A stretch of 64,000 nucleotides of DNA from Pantoea sp. A4 (GTDB lineage Bacteria; Pseudomonadota; Gammaproteobacteria; Enterobacterales; Enterobacteriaceae), in contig NZ_ALXE01000049.1 of NCBI RefSeq assembly GCF_000295955.2, positions 1 to 64,000 on the forward strand. Direction: 5' to 3'. Below the pieces are notes generated by a model that worked only from the letters and a program-made list of their open reading frames with translations, was not told where the DNA came from and searched no databases. Shown here piece after piece: positions 1 to 8,061 of this stretch. Each line of letters begins with the position of its first letter. Position 1 is the stretch's first letter. A program made the translations under genes and the position numbers.

Positions 1-432
1 GCCGGACAGTACGAAGACAGGGAAACCGGTCTACACTACAACCTGTTCCGCTACTACGATCCGCAGGTCGGCCGCTTTACGACCCCGGACCCGATAGGGG
101 TTCTGGGTGGAACGAATCTTTATCAGTATGCGCCGAATCCAAATGGGTGGGTGGATCCTCTTGGACTGAGTTTCCTTGAGATAATGGGTGATGCAGCTAC
201 AACGATAGGGAAAAAATTTCAGGGAGCTGAAATTTACAAATTAACTAGTAAAGTTAAAGTCGGGGGTGTAAATTTCAAAAAAGGTGATTATTTCTATCTT
301 GATAATCTTCATAAAGATCATCATGAAACCTTTTCATCGTTAGATAAATCTAAAGGTGTATTTAATTTAGATGGTTCTTACAACGAAAGAAAATCATTAA
401 AAGCTACAAAAAGAAAAGGGCCTGGCTGTTAA
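1..432 (+). CDS. Rhs-family protein, C-terminal end with toxin tail (5' truncated by window)
   Basis: The reading frame is open from base 1 and ends at TAA 430-432, so only the last 143 codons are present. The first ~50 residues are the end of an Rhs core: RETGLHYNLFRYYDPQVGRF, then NLYQYAPNP and the WVDPLGL boundary motif. Rhs proteins are contact-dependent toxin carriers, and the variable part after PLGL is the toxin. This tail is ~93 residues, AT-rich, and contains YFYLDNLHKDHHE. The D-x-x-H-x(4)-E spacing loosely recalls the catalytic residues of colicin E3-type ribosomal RNases, but that is a weak inference. The sharp base-composition change at the core/tail boundary (~150) is typical of tail swapping. 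An immunity candidate follows after 1 nt. Confidence 0.85.
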   Translation, partial: AGQYEDRETGLHYNLFRYYDPQVGRFTTPDPIGVLGGTNLYQYAPNPNGWVDPLGLSFLEIMGDAATTIGKKFQGAEIYKLTSKVKVGGVNFKKGDYFYLDNLHKDHHETFSSLDKSKGVFNLDGSYNERKSLKATKRKGPGC

Positions 433-433
433 G

Positions 434-757
434 ATGGATAAAAAATTAAAAATTGAGATCCTTAATAATAAAGATGACCTCACTGAGGGAACCTTCTGCT
501 ACCTTCTGTTCGAGGATGGAGTTTTCGATGAATCATTGTTGATAAATTTAATAGAAAATACGAGGGACTACCTTTCAAGAAACATTGGCGACAGAGAAAT
601 AATTGATTTCTTAAAATGGCTTGATACATGTACAAACCAATGCTTCTCATCTCACAATGAAAAAGATGACTTATACACTATAAGTAATTATAAAATTGAA
701 ATGGAAAAAAAATGGCATAATACATGGGAACCTATGATTTTAAGATTAATAAATTAG
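434..757 (+). CDS. Probable immunity protein for the Rhs toxin tail
   Basis: A 107-residue AT-rich ORF starts 1 nt after the toxin stop codon, which is the usual arrangement of an Rhs toxin tail and its cognate immunity gene. No signal peptide or membrane segment is visible, so it should be cytoplasmic. The protein has an N-terminal G-T-F-C-Y-L-L stretch and a C-terminal D-D-L-Y-T-I-S-N-Y stretch. The same pattern recurs in the orphan gene at 1876-2235, so the two look like diverged members of one family. I do not recognise the family. The immunity role is inferred from position only; specificity cannot be judged from sequence. Confidence 0.7.
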   Translation: MDKKLKIEILNNKDDLTEGTFCYLLFEDGVFDESLLINLIENTRDYLSRNIGDREIIDFLKWLDTCTNQCFSSHNEKDDLYTISNYKIEMEKKWHNTWEPMILRLIN

Positions 758-849
758 AATTTAAAGTAATTCTCATCAATAATTTTCGCAAGTTATGGTT
801 TTTAGTGATGCGACATTTTTAAAAAAGAATAACAAGGTTCGAGGAGGGC

Positions 850-990
850 CAGTTCGGTAGTTTTGGCGAGGTTGTAGGCAGAAGGAAGCCTTCAGCCGCT
901 GCGCTATGACGGACAATATGCCTAAAGAGAGGCGGGCCTGCACTATAATTTTTTCCGGTGTTATGACCCGCAGGTGGGTTATGATGCAGT
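850..990 (+). pseudogene. Displaced, decayed rhs core tip (first copy)
   Basis: Translation recovers G-S-F-G-E-V near 856-873, then after a frameshift PLRYDGQYA, an in-frame TAA, and R-E-A-G-L-H-Y-N-F-F-R-C-Y-D-P-Q-V-G. This matches the core end intact at 1-75. It cannot be translated as one product. Such fragments are left when a new toxin tail is inserted and the old tip is pushed downstream. The sequence after ~990 has no PLGL boundary motif. Confidence 0.75.
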
Positions 991-1112
991 GCAAACAGGG
1001 AGCGTCACGGCCAAGCGGTAGCGTGCGTACCAAAAGTGCGCATCGGTGAAAATCCTGGCCGCAACCGGTAATCCCGGCGTCAAAAAATAAAATTATATCA
1101 ACCTTGCCGCAA

Positions 1113-1241
1113 ATGAGTGATATTTTAATAAATTCCGACTTGGAATTTATTAACACAGAAGAACTAAAGGGCATGAAAGTATTCCACACGAGTAAGAAGC
1201 CTCATGAAGTCATACCCTATCCATTATATGATTACGGGTGA
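1113..1241 (+). pseudogene. Short AT-rich ORF, possible remnant of an old toxin or immunity gene
   Basis: A 42-codon frame (M-S-D-I-L-I-N-S-D-L-E-F-I-N start, D-Y-G end, TGA 1239-1241) lies between the first rhs remnant and the next orphan gene. The frame remains open back to ~1050 without a start. No ribosome binding site or family match is evident. It is probably a fragment of a former toxin tail or immunity gene; coding is unproven. Confidence 0.25.
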
Positions 1242-1327
1242 ATAATAACGCACAGACAAATAAACCCATGAGGATGAGATGTGGTAAAAATACACCATTG
1301 ATCTTGAAGTTTTCTTGAGACTATAAA

Positions 1328-1678
1328 ATGAAAAGTGAATTGCAATCAAGATTAAATTTGTTATCAGAGAAAATGAATAACTTTTATTATAAGAAGTTTT
1401 CATCTGAAGCAGAAGAATACATTGAGAATAAAAGTATAAAATCCGATATTATCGAAGTGATTATAAAATCCAATGAGTTGGGTGAGTTTTCTCTTGTGCA
1501 GGATGCCTTATTTTTCATTTTTGAAAACACTGGTTGCAAGGAAGATTTTGAAATATTGGATGAAATAATCTCACCTTTATTAAAAAATAACATTCTCGAT
1601 GAGAAGCTACTGAAAAAACACTTTGGCAACTCTCCATTATCAAGATGGAAAGAGTGGCATGAAACCGAAAAAAATTAA
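1328..1678 (+). CDS. Orphan immunity-like protein (second in the Rhs array)
   Basis: A 116-residue AT-rich ORF encoding a mostly helical, soluble protein without signal peptide or membrane segment. The charged tail ends PLSRWKEWHETEKN. It follows a decayed rhs tip and precedes another one, which is the position of an orphan immunity gene kept after its toxin was displaced. It shows no obvious similarity to the immunity-like proteins at 434-757 and 1876-2235. The family is not recognised and the role is inferred from context. Confidence 0.55.
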   Translation: MKSELQSRLNLLSEKMNNFYYKKFSSEAEEYIENKSIKSDIIEVIIKSNELGEFSLVQDALFFIFENTGCKEDFEILDEIISPLLKNNILDEKLLKKHFGNSPLSRWKEWHETEKN

Positions 1679-1801
1679 TCCACCATGACTTTGTCATTGT
1701 TTAATTTGATTTTTTCAGCACGCTAAACATCACGTTCTGTATCACCTTGACCATCTGTATCACAGATAACTGCCTACGCCACTGGCTGAAAGCAGCACGA
1801 T

Positions 1802-1864
1802 GATAAGGAAATCGGACTACACTATAATCTGTTCCGCTTTTACGATCCGCAGATCAGACGCTAA
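1802..1864 (+). pseudogene. Displaced rhs core tip (second copy)
   Basis: Twenty codons read DKEIGLHYNLFRFYDPQIRR and then TAA 1862-1864. The fragment aligns with the intact core at 16-75 (DRETGLHYNLFRYYDPQVGR). Neither an upstream core nor a downstream PLGL boundary is present, so this is a relic. The orphan gene at 1876 begins 12 nt after the relic's stop. Confidence 0.75.
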
Positions 1865-1875
1865 AGGAATAAATT

Positions 1876-2235
1876 GTGAGCAATTTAATGGAAAAAGAAA
1901 AATTTATTATATATGAAACCGTATTAAAAGAAGAAGGGTCATTCATATATGATCTTCATAACAATCAAAACTTCCAGAAAGAAAAAATTAATTTATTGCT
2001 TACAGAATGTCGAGAACTGCTAGGTATATACAAAGATAACGGAAAGTCTAATAAATACGCTACTATTCTAACAGGCATGACTTCAACACTCCAACATACC
2101 CTTTTTTTAATTTCATGCCACTTTATGCCGGATGATGAATTTACAATCAAGAACTATGAACGTGATCTATCATCAGAGATAGTCTCCGACTACTACATAA
2201 AATTTAGAGTGGTATTACATGATTTAATTTTTTAA
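1876..2235 (+). CDS. Orphan immunity-like protein (third in the Rhs array)
   Basis: A 119-residue AT-rich ORF. A GTG at 1876 has an AGGAAT ribosome binding site at 1865-1870; an ATG at codon 5 (1888) is the alternative. The protein carries G-S-F-I-Y-D-L near residue 20 and D-D-E-F-T-I-K-N-Y near residue 90, the same two landmarks as the gene at 434-757, so it is plausibly a diverged relative. It is soluble, with no signal peptide. Position directly after a displaced rhs tip suggests an orphan immunity gene that may protect against toxins of related strains. Function is inferred. Confidence 0.55.
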   Translation: MSNLMEKEKFIIYETVLKEEGSFIYDLHNNQNFQKEKINLLLTECRELLGIYKDNGKSNKYATILTGMTSTLQHTLFLISCHFMPDDEFTIKNYERDLSSEIVSDYYIKFRVVLHDLIF

Positions 2236-2272
2236 ATTAAATATTTCTTCTAGGCTCTACCACACCCCCACC

Positions 2273-2302
2273 AAAAACGGCAGCAAACAGCCTGCCGTTT
2301 TC
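2273..2302 (-). terminator. Rho-independent terminator of the dpp operon
   Basis: AAAACGGCAG (2274-2283) pairs with CTGCCGTTTT (2292-2301) around an 8-nt loop. Read on the minus strand it is followed by a run of T, just after dppF. It also faces the plus-strand orphan gene and may work in both directions. Confidence 0.8.
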
Positions 2303-2317
2303 AGTGACTGCGTGAAG

Positions 2318-3325
2318 CTACGACTCCACTCGTTGATGTTCGTCTTCATCGACGGCGAAGCAGGCAACGGCCTGATCGCCGTAGGTTTTTAGCTGCGGCT
2401 GGAACTGGGTGCAGGTGCCGAAACGACGACGGCAGCGGGCGTTAAAAGCGCAGCCGGGAGGTGGATTGAGCGGGCTGGGCAGTTCGCCGGTGAGCTTGAT
2501 GCGCTCACGCCGCTGCTCTGGGTTGAGGCGTGGCGTGGCCGATAGCAGCGCCTGTGTGTACGGATGCCGTGGATGGGCAAACAGCTCTGCCTTGCTACTT
2601 TTCTCCACGCAGCGTCCGAGATACATCACCATCACCTCATCGGCAATGTGTTCCACCACCGACAAATCGTGGGAGATAAACACATACGAAAGCCCCATCT
2701 CCTGCTGGAGATCCATCATCAGGTTTAGTACCTGAGCGCGCACCGAAACATCCAGGGCTGAAACTGGCTCATCGGCAATCAACACGTCCGGGTCGAGCAT
2801 CAGGCCGCGTGCAATGGCAATACGCTGCCGCTGTCCACCTGAAAACATATGCGGATAGCGATCGTAGTGCTCGGTTTTCAGGCCCACTTTCGCCATCATC
2901 TCCAGCGTTTTTTCCCGCCGTTCCGCTTTGGTCAGTGACGTGTTGATCAACAGCGGCTCTTCCAGAATCTGGCTGATTTTTTTACGCGGATTCAGCGAGC
3001 CATAGGGATTTTGAAAGACGATCTGAATCTTTTGCCGCCGCAATTTTTGCGCCTGCGGATCGTGTTTCAATAAATCCTGGCCGTGCCAGTAAAGCTCGCC
3101 CGCGGTGGGGGTTTCGATCATGGTGAGCAAACGTCCCAGCGTCGACTTACCGCAACCCGACTCCCCTACCACCGCCAGCGTCTTGCCGCGCTCCAGATTA
3201 AACGACACGCCATCCAGCGCTTTAACCAGCCGTTGTTCACCAAACAGCCCTTTTTTCACCGGGTAGTGCTTTTTCAAATCAACGGCCTGTAACAGGAAAT
3301 CCTGTTGGCCTGCATTAGTGCTCAT
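2318..3325 (-). CDS. dppF: Dipeptide ABC transporter ATP-binding protein DppF
   Basis: One of two ATPases that power dipeptide (and in E. coli haem and 5-aminolevulinate) import by the inner-membrane Dpp complex. About 335 residues with Walker A GESGCGKST near residue 60, ABC signature FSGGQRQR, Walker B VLIADEP and the H-loop ISHDL. The C-terminal oligopeptide-transporter extension carries a Cys cluster (GCAFNARC). The frame opens farther upstream, but MSTNAGQQ at 3325 matches the E. coli start and is chosen. It overlaps the end of dppD by 11 nt, suggesting coupled translation. It is the last gene of dppABCDF. Confidence 0.96.
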   Translation of the reverse strand: MSTNAGQQDFLLQAVDLKKHYPVKKGLFGEQRLVKALDGVSFNLERGKTLAVVGESGCGKSTLGRLLTMIETPTAGELYWHGQDLLKHDPQAQKLRRQKIQIVFQNPYGSLNPRKKISQILEEPLLINTSLTKAERREKTLEMMAKVGLKTEHYDRYPHMFSGGQRQRIAIARGLMLDPDVLIADEPVSALDVSVRAQVLNLMMDLQQEMGLSYVFISHDLSVVEHIADEVMVMYLGRCVEKSSKAELFAHPRHPYTQALLSATPRLNPEQRRERIKLTGELPSPLNPPPGCAFNARCRRRFGTCTQFQPQLKTYGDQAVACFAVDEDEHQRVES

Positions 3326-4301
3326 AAGTGGGTCTCCCGGCGTCATCCAGCGGAAAGTGGCATTTAGACTGGCGGCCTGGGATATCCCGCAGTGCAGGCT
3401 CCTCCTGGCGGCAACGGTCAGTCACATAGGGGCAACGCGGATTCAGCAAACAGCCGGTTGGTCGGTCATATTTTCCCGGCACCACTCCCGGCAATGAAGC
3501 CAGACGCGCCTTGTCACTGGAAAACTCGGGCAGCGCGCGCAGCAGCGCCTGGGTATAGGGGTGACGCGGCGCACGGAAAATATCCGCCGCTTTGCCGCTC
3601 TCCACCACCTGCCCGGCGTACATCACAATAATATGGTGTGCCGCTTCAGCCACCAGCGCCAGGTCATGGGTGATCAGGATCAGCGCCATGTTCTCCTGCT
3701 GTTGCAGCTCCAGTAACAGCTCAATAATCTGCGCCTGAATGGTCACATCCAGCGCGGTGGTTGGCTCATCGGCAATTAACAGTTTGGGTTTACAGGCTAT
3801 CGCCATCGCGATCATCACGCGCTGGCTCATCCCGCCCGAAAGCTGGTGCGGATACACATCCAGCCGCGAGGCGGGATCGGGAATACCCACCTGCGTCAGC
3901 AGGTCTATCGCCCGTTGGCGGCGAGTGCGGCGATTTCCTCCCTGATGCACCTTCAGCGCTTCCATGATCTGGAAGCCGACGGTGTAACACGGATTCAGGC
4001 TGGTCATGGGGTCCTGAAAAATCATCGCCACTTCCGCCCCTACCAGCTGACGACGCTCTGCTTCTGAAATCCGCTGTAAATCGCGCTGATTAAATTGCAG
4101 CGAGTCGGCCTTCACCTTGCCCGGGAAATCAATCAGCCCCATTATCGCCAGCGAACTGACCGATTTACCGGAGCCGGATTCGCCGACAATCCCCACCACC
4201 TGACCTTCATCCACCTGATAGCTAATGCGATCAACCGCGCGGAACGGGTGGCCTTCATCGCCAAAATGGACCGAAAGTTGTTCTACCTGAAGTAATGACA
4301 T
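3315..4301 (-). CDS. dppD: Dipeptide ABC transporter ATP-binding protein DppD
   Basis: Second ATPase of the dipeptide importer; it pairs with DppF under the DppBC channel. 328 residues with Walker A GESGSGKSV near 43, the Q-loop in AMIFQDPMTSLNP, signature LSGGMSQRV, Walker B LLIADEP and ITHDLALVAEA. The C-terminal region has four cysteines (GCLLNPRCP, then CRQ and SKC), as is usual in the OppD/DppD family. Length and sequence match E. coli DppD very closely. It lies 9 nt after dppC. Confidence 0.97.
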   Translation of the reverse strand: MSLLQVEQLSVHFGDEGHPFRAVDRISYQVDEGQVVGIVGESGSGKSVSSLAIMGLIDFPGKVKADSLQFNQRDLQRISEAERRQLVGAEVAMIFQDPMTSLNPCYTVGFQIMEALKVHQGGNRRTRRQRAIDLLTQVGIPDPASRLDVYPHQLSGGMSQRVMIAMAIACKPKLLIADEPTTALDVTIQAQIIELLLELQQQENMALILITHDLALVAEAAHHIIVMYAGQVVESGKAADIFRAPRHPYTQALLRALPEFSSDKARLASLPGVVPGKYDRPTGCLLNPRCPYVTDRCRQEEPALRDIPGRQSKCHFPLDDAGRPTYEH

Positions 4302-4310
4302 TTTCGGCCC

Positions 4311-5213
4311 CTACTGCTTAAGTTTTGGATCGAGCGCATCGCGTAAACCATCGCCCATCAGGTTAAATGCCAGTACCGTCAACAGGATCACCAGCCCAGG
4401 GAACGTCACCACCCACCACGCGCTTTGCGCATATTGCAGCACGTCAGAAAGCATGGTGCCCCACTCTGGCGTCGGCGGCTGTGCGCCCATGCCGAGGAAG
4501 CCCAGCGCCGCCATATCGAGGATGGCGTTGGAAAAGCCCAGTGAGGCCTGCACGATCAGCGGAGCAAGGCAGTTCGGCAGAATATTGATAAACATCTGAC
4601 GCAACATGCCAGCACCGGCCACGCTGGAGGCGGTCACATAGTCGCGATTGACCTCTACCAACACCGCAGCGCGGGTCAAACGGATATAGTGCGGCAAGGC
4701 GACAAAGGTCAGTGCCAGTGCGGCATTAACGATCGAAGGGCCGAATATGGCCACCAGCACCAACGCCAGCAGCAGGCTTGGCAGCGCCAGCATGATATCG
4801 ACGATGCGCATGATCACCGCATCCACCACGCCGCCAAGGTAGCCCGCCAGCAGACCAAAAATGACACCCAGAATCAAAGAAAGCACCACCACCAGGCAGC
4901 CCACCAGCAGCGACAGACGCGCACCGTACATCAGGCGCGTCAGGACATCGCGGCCAACGTCATCAGTCCCGAGGATGAATTTCCAGCTGCCGCCTTCCTG
5001 CCACACCGGCGGGTGCAGCAGCGCGTCACGAAACTGCTCAGCAGGGGCATGAGGCGCGAGCAGACCGGCAAAAATAGCCACCAGCAGCATCAAAACGATA
5101 TAAACCAGACCGACAACCGCACCATGATTGCGCCGGAAGTAGTGCCAAAATTCCTGAATCGGGGTCATTGGCTTGGGTGCAGCGTTTACGCTTGCAGGAT
5201 CAACAACACTCAT
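4311..5213 (-). CDS. dppC: Dipeptide ABC transporter permease DppC
   Basis: Inner-membrane permease that forms the dipeptide channel with DppB. 300 residues, identical in length to E. coli DppC. A cytoplasmic N-terminus with PMTPIQEFWHYF is followed by a first membrane helix near 38-60 and about five more. The binding-protein-dependent permease (EAA) loop is recognisable around GAGMLRQMFINILPN, where it contacts the ATPases. The end DPKLKQ is conserved. A strong AG-rich ribosome binding site precedes the ATG. It is 9 nt downstream of dppB. Confidence 0.97.
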   Translation of the reverse strand: MSVVDPASVNAAPKPMTPIQEFWHYFRRNHGAVVGLVYIVLMLLVAIFAGLLAPHAPAEQFRDALLHPPVWQEGGSWKFILGTDDVGRDVLTRLMYGARLSLLVGCLVVVLSLILGVIFGLLAGYLGGVVDAVIMRIVDIMLALPSLLLALVLVAIFGPSIVNAALALTFVALPHYIRLTRAAVLVEVNRDYVTASSVAGAGMLRQMFINILPNCLAPLIVQASLGFSNAILDMAALGFLGMGAQPPTPEWGTMLSDVLQYAQSAWWVVTFPGLVILLTVLAFNLMGDGLRDALDPKLKQ

Positions 5214-5222
5214 TTTTCCCCC

Positions 5223-6242
5223 TCACTTCTTATGGCGGATGCGTGGGTTAACCACGCCATACAGCAGATCAACCAGCAGGTTGACGAGGATGATCAGGAT
5301 AGCGACCAGCAGCACGCCGCCCTGCACCACCGGATAGTCACGGCGTTGCAAAGCTTCAATCAGCCAGCGGCCCAGACCTGGCCAGGAGAAAATGGTCTCT
5401 GTGAGGATCGCCCCCGCCAGCAGCGTTCCCACCTGCAAACCAATCACGGTGACAACCGGCAGCATGGCGTTACGCAGCGCGTGTACCACGATGACGCGCA
5501 TCCGCGTCAGCCCTTTGGCCCGCGCGGTACGGATGTAATCTTCTCCCAGCACTTCCAGCATGGATGAGCGGGTCATACGCACAATCACCGCGAGGGGGAT
5601 AGTGCCCAGCACAATGGCAGGCAATAGCATGTGCATCACCGCATCTTTGAAGTCGCCAGGCTCACCCCAAAGCAGCGTGTCGATCAGCATAAAACCAGTC
5701 AGCGGGTGGCTGTCATCGAGGAACAGCGTATCGCTGACGCGCCCGGAAACCGGTGTCAGGTTGAGCTGCACCGAGACCAGCATGATCAGCATGATGCCCC
5801 ACCAGAAAATCGGCATGGAATAGCCGGTCAGGGCAATGCCTACCGCAGTGTGATCAAAGATGGAACCACGTTTTACCGCCGCCAGCACGCCCACCGGAAT
5901 GCCCACCGCAATCGCAAACAACATGGCGCAAATGCCCAGTTCCAGCGTGGCTTTAAAGCGCGGCACAAACTCATCCCACACCGGAATACGACTTTTCAGG
6001 GAGATGCCCAAATCGCCATGCAGCACCCCATTGACGTAGGTGAGGTATTGTTTCCACATGGGCTGATCGAGACCAAACTGCGCCAGTAACTGAGCGTGGC
6101 GCTCGGGGGAGATACCGCGTTCACCCGCCATGATCAGCACCGGATCACCGGGGATCAAATGGACAAACGCGAAGGTCAACAGCGTGATGCCGATAAACGT
6201 TGGGATGACAAGGCCCAGACGCCGGAGTACGAACTGCAGCAT
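5223..6242 (-). CDS. dppB: Dipeptide ABC transporter permease DppB
   Basis: Channel subunit of the dipeptide importer. The start MLQFVLRRLGLVIPTF at 6242 matches E. coli DppB; an upstream in-frame start would add five residues. 339 residues, the same as E. coli. The first membrane helix is at ~9-30, several more follow between 100 and 335, and the EAA loop is near RTARAKGLTRMRVIVVHALRN in short pieces. The end NPRIRHKK is conserved. It is separated from dppA by a strong hairpin that probably lowers its expression relative to the binding protein. Confidence 0.97.
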   Translation of the reverse strand: MLQFVLRRLGLVIPTFIGITLLTFAFVHLIPGDPVLIMAGERGISPERHAQLLAQFGLDQPMWKQYLTYVNGVLHGDLGISLKSRIPVWDEFVPRFKATLELGICAMLFAIAVGIPVGVLAAVKRGSIFDHTAVGIALTGYSMPIFWWGIMLIMLVSVQLNLTPVSGRVSDTLFLDDSHPLTGFMLIDTLLWGEPGDFKDAVMHMLLPAIVLGTIPLAVIVRMTRSSMLEVLGEDYIRTARAKGLTRMRVIVVHALRNAMLPVVTVIGLQVGTLLAGAILTETIFSWPGLGRWLIEALQRRDYPVVQGGVLLVAILIILVNLLVDLLYGVVNPRIRHKK

Positions 6243-6363
6243 AAGCCAAATTCTCACTTTTCCCGCACAAACAACGCGGGTACTGATTGCTCACAAACGC
6301 GCCCGACAAAAACAGCCGAACGCCACGCCTTACGCGCGCAAATAAAAGGAAGTGACCGGAGCT

Positions 6364-6405
6364 GGGCGATAACCTCTGGCACCCGGGTAAGTGCCGTTAT
6401 CGCCC
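6364..6405 (-). promoter_or_regulatory. dppA-dppB intercistronic hairpin
   Basis: GGGCGATAAC (6364-6373) pairs with GTTATCGCCC (6396-6405), with an inner GGCAC/GTGCC stem (6378-6382 with 6391-6395). There is no T-run, so it is more likely an mRNA-stabilising or attenuating element than a full terminator. It sits just after dppA, where binding-protein mRNA is usually more abundant than permease mRNA. Confidence 0.7.
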
Positions 6406-6417
6406 GGTCCGCAAAGG

Positions 6418-8028
6418 TTATTCCTGAATATCGACGTTTTCGAAGTGATGTTTGCCCAACGGATCAACCACATAGCCAGTGACTTTCTTACTGACCGGTT
6501 CATACACCGTTGAATGGGCAATGATCAGAGCCGGAGCCTGGTCATGCATCACTACCTGCGCCTGTTTGTAATACTCAATCCGTTTATTGTGATCGGCTTC
6601 AGCGCGCGCGGGCTGAATCAGGTCTTCAAACGGTTTGTAGCACCAGCGGGAGTAGTTGGAGCCGTCTTTGGCTGCTGCACAGCTGAACAGCGTTGCGAAG
6701 AAGTTATCCGGGTCGCCATTGTCACCGGTCCAGCCCATCATCACGGTCTGATGTTCACCGGCTTTGGCGCGTTTCAGGTATTCGCCCCATTCGTAAGTCA
6801 CGATGTTGGCTTTCACACCGATTTTCGCCCAGTCAGCCTGAATCATCTCTGCCATACGGCGTGCGTTCGGGTTATACGGGCGCTGAACCGGCATTGCCCA
6901 CAGGTCAATACTGAAGCCATCTTGCATGCCTGCTTCTTTCAGCAGGGCTTTCGCTTTGGCAGGGTCGTAAGGATAGTCTTTGACGTCATCGTTGTAGCCC
7001 CACATGGTAGGTGGGATCAGGTTTTTCGCCGCCTGGCCCGCCCCTTGATAGACCGCATCAATGATCGCCTGCTTGTTCACCGCCATGGTCAGTGCCTGAC
7101 GCACTTTGACGTTATCCAGCGGTTTTTTCTCGGTGTTGAATGAGAGATAGCCCACGTTCAGGCCTGGCTGCTCCAGCAGATTGATATTGGTATCTTTCTT
7201 CATGCTGGCGATATCTGCCGGGTTGGGATACGGCATCACCTGGCACTCGCCTTTCTGCAATTTGGCGTAGCGCACGGAGGCATCCGGGGTGATGGAGAAG
7301 ACCAGACGATCAATTTTCGGCTTGGTGCCCCAGTAGTCCGGGTTGGCTTTATACAGGATGCGCGAATCTTTCTGGTATTGCAGCAGCACAAACGGGCCAG
7401 TACCGACCGGATTAAGGTCGACTTTTTCTGGCGTACCCGCTTTCAGCATGTTATCCGCGTATTCCGCAGACAAGATGGAGGCAAAGTCCATGCCCAAATC
7501 GGCGAGGAACGGCGCTTCAGAACGCGTCAGGGTGAAGCGTACGGTATGGTCGTCCACCTTCTCAATTTTGCTAATCAACTTCGGCATGTCCATGCCTTCG
7601 AAGTATTCGTAGCTGCCGCCAGAGACACCGTGATACTTGTTGTTTTTGTCGAGCTGGCGTTCGAAGGAGAACACCACGTCATCAGCGTTGAAGTCGCGCG
7701 TGGGTTTAAAATCTTTGGTGGTTTGCCACTTCACGCCCTGGCGCAGGTGGAACGTGTAGGTTTTGCCATCTGCGCTGACGTCCCATTTTTCTGCGAGGCC
7801 AGGTTGCAGTTCAGTGGTGCCAGTTTTGAACTCGACCAGACGGTTGTAGATCGGTACTGAGCTGGCATCGTAGGTGGTGCCGGAAGTGAAGAGCTGTGGG
7901 TTGAAGCCTTCCGGTGAACCTTCTGAACAGTAAACAAGGGTTTTAGCCTGAACACCGGCGGCCACGGTCATAGCCAATAGGCTAAGACCGACCTTCAGCA
8001 TCCTGGATTTTGCCAGGGAGTTGCTCAT
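6418..8028 (-). CDS. dppA: Periplasmic dipeptide-binding protein DppA
   Basis: Solute receptor of the dipeptide importer, also the haem-binding component and a peptide chemotaxis receptor in E. coli. 536 residues against 535 in E. coli. The signal peptide is ~residues 1-28 with cleavage after GVQA, and the mature protein begins KTLVYCSEGSPEGFNPQ. SBP_bac_5 family landmarks (GTGPF, MMGWTGDNGDPDNF) are intact, and the two-cysteine segment FSCAAAKDGSNYSRWC is conserved. It is the first gene of the operon. A ribosome binding site GGAG lies 7 nt before ATG and a CA-rich leader precedes it. Confidence 0.97.
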   Translation of the reverse strand: MSNSLAKSRMLKVGLSLLAMTVAAGVQAKTLVYCSEGSPEGFNPQLFTSGTTYDASSVPIYNRLVEFKTGTTELQPGLAEKWDVSADGKTYTFHLRQGVKWQTTKDFKPTRDFNADDVVFSFERQLDKNNKYHGVSGGSYEYFEGMDMPKLISKIEKVDDHTVRFTLTRSEAPFLADLGMDFASILSAEYADNMLKAGTPEKVDLNPVGTGPFVLLQYQKDSRILYKANPDYWGTKPKIDRLVFSITPDASVRYAKLQKGECQVMPYPNPADIASMKKDTNINLLEQPGLNVGYLSFNTEKKPLDNVKVRQALTMAVNKQAIIDAVYQGAGQAAKNLIPPTMWGYNDDVKDYPYDPAKAKALLKEAGMQDGFSIDLWAMPVQRPYNPNARRMAEMIQADWAKIGVKANIVTYEWGEYLKRAKAGEHQTVMMGWTGDNGDPDNFFATLFSCAAAKDGSNYSRWCYKPFEDLIQPARAEADHNKRIEYYKQAQVVMHDQAPALIIAHSTVYEPVSKKVTGYVVDPLGKHHFENVDIQE

Positions 8029-8061
8029 GTCGTTGCTCCATCGTGATGTGTTGTTGTGTGC
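8029..8061 (-). promoter_or_regulatory. dppA leader with GcvB-type CA-rich target
   Basis: On the minus strand the mRNA reads CACACAACAACACATCAC just upstream of the GGAG ribosome binding site. The small RNA GcvB represses dppA in E. coli and Salmonella through its GU-rich region pairing with such a CA-rich leader. Target position and composition fit; gcvB itself is not in the window. Confidence 0.6.

Noticed and set aside
776..1189. 137-codon minus-strand frame across the decayed rhs tip
   Set aside because: It is antisense to recognisable rhs-derived codons, has no ribosome binding site and no family features.
4689..5567. 292-codon plus-strand frame opposite dppC/dppB
   Set aside because: Extremely Gln/His/Arg-rich, the typical shadow of a membrane-protein gene in the opposite strand; the dpp genes are certain.
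6364..6405. Strong terminator that would split dppA from dppBCDF
   Set aside because: The stem lacks a T-run, and dppBCDF has no separate promoter that I could identify; it is better read as an intercistronic hairpin.
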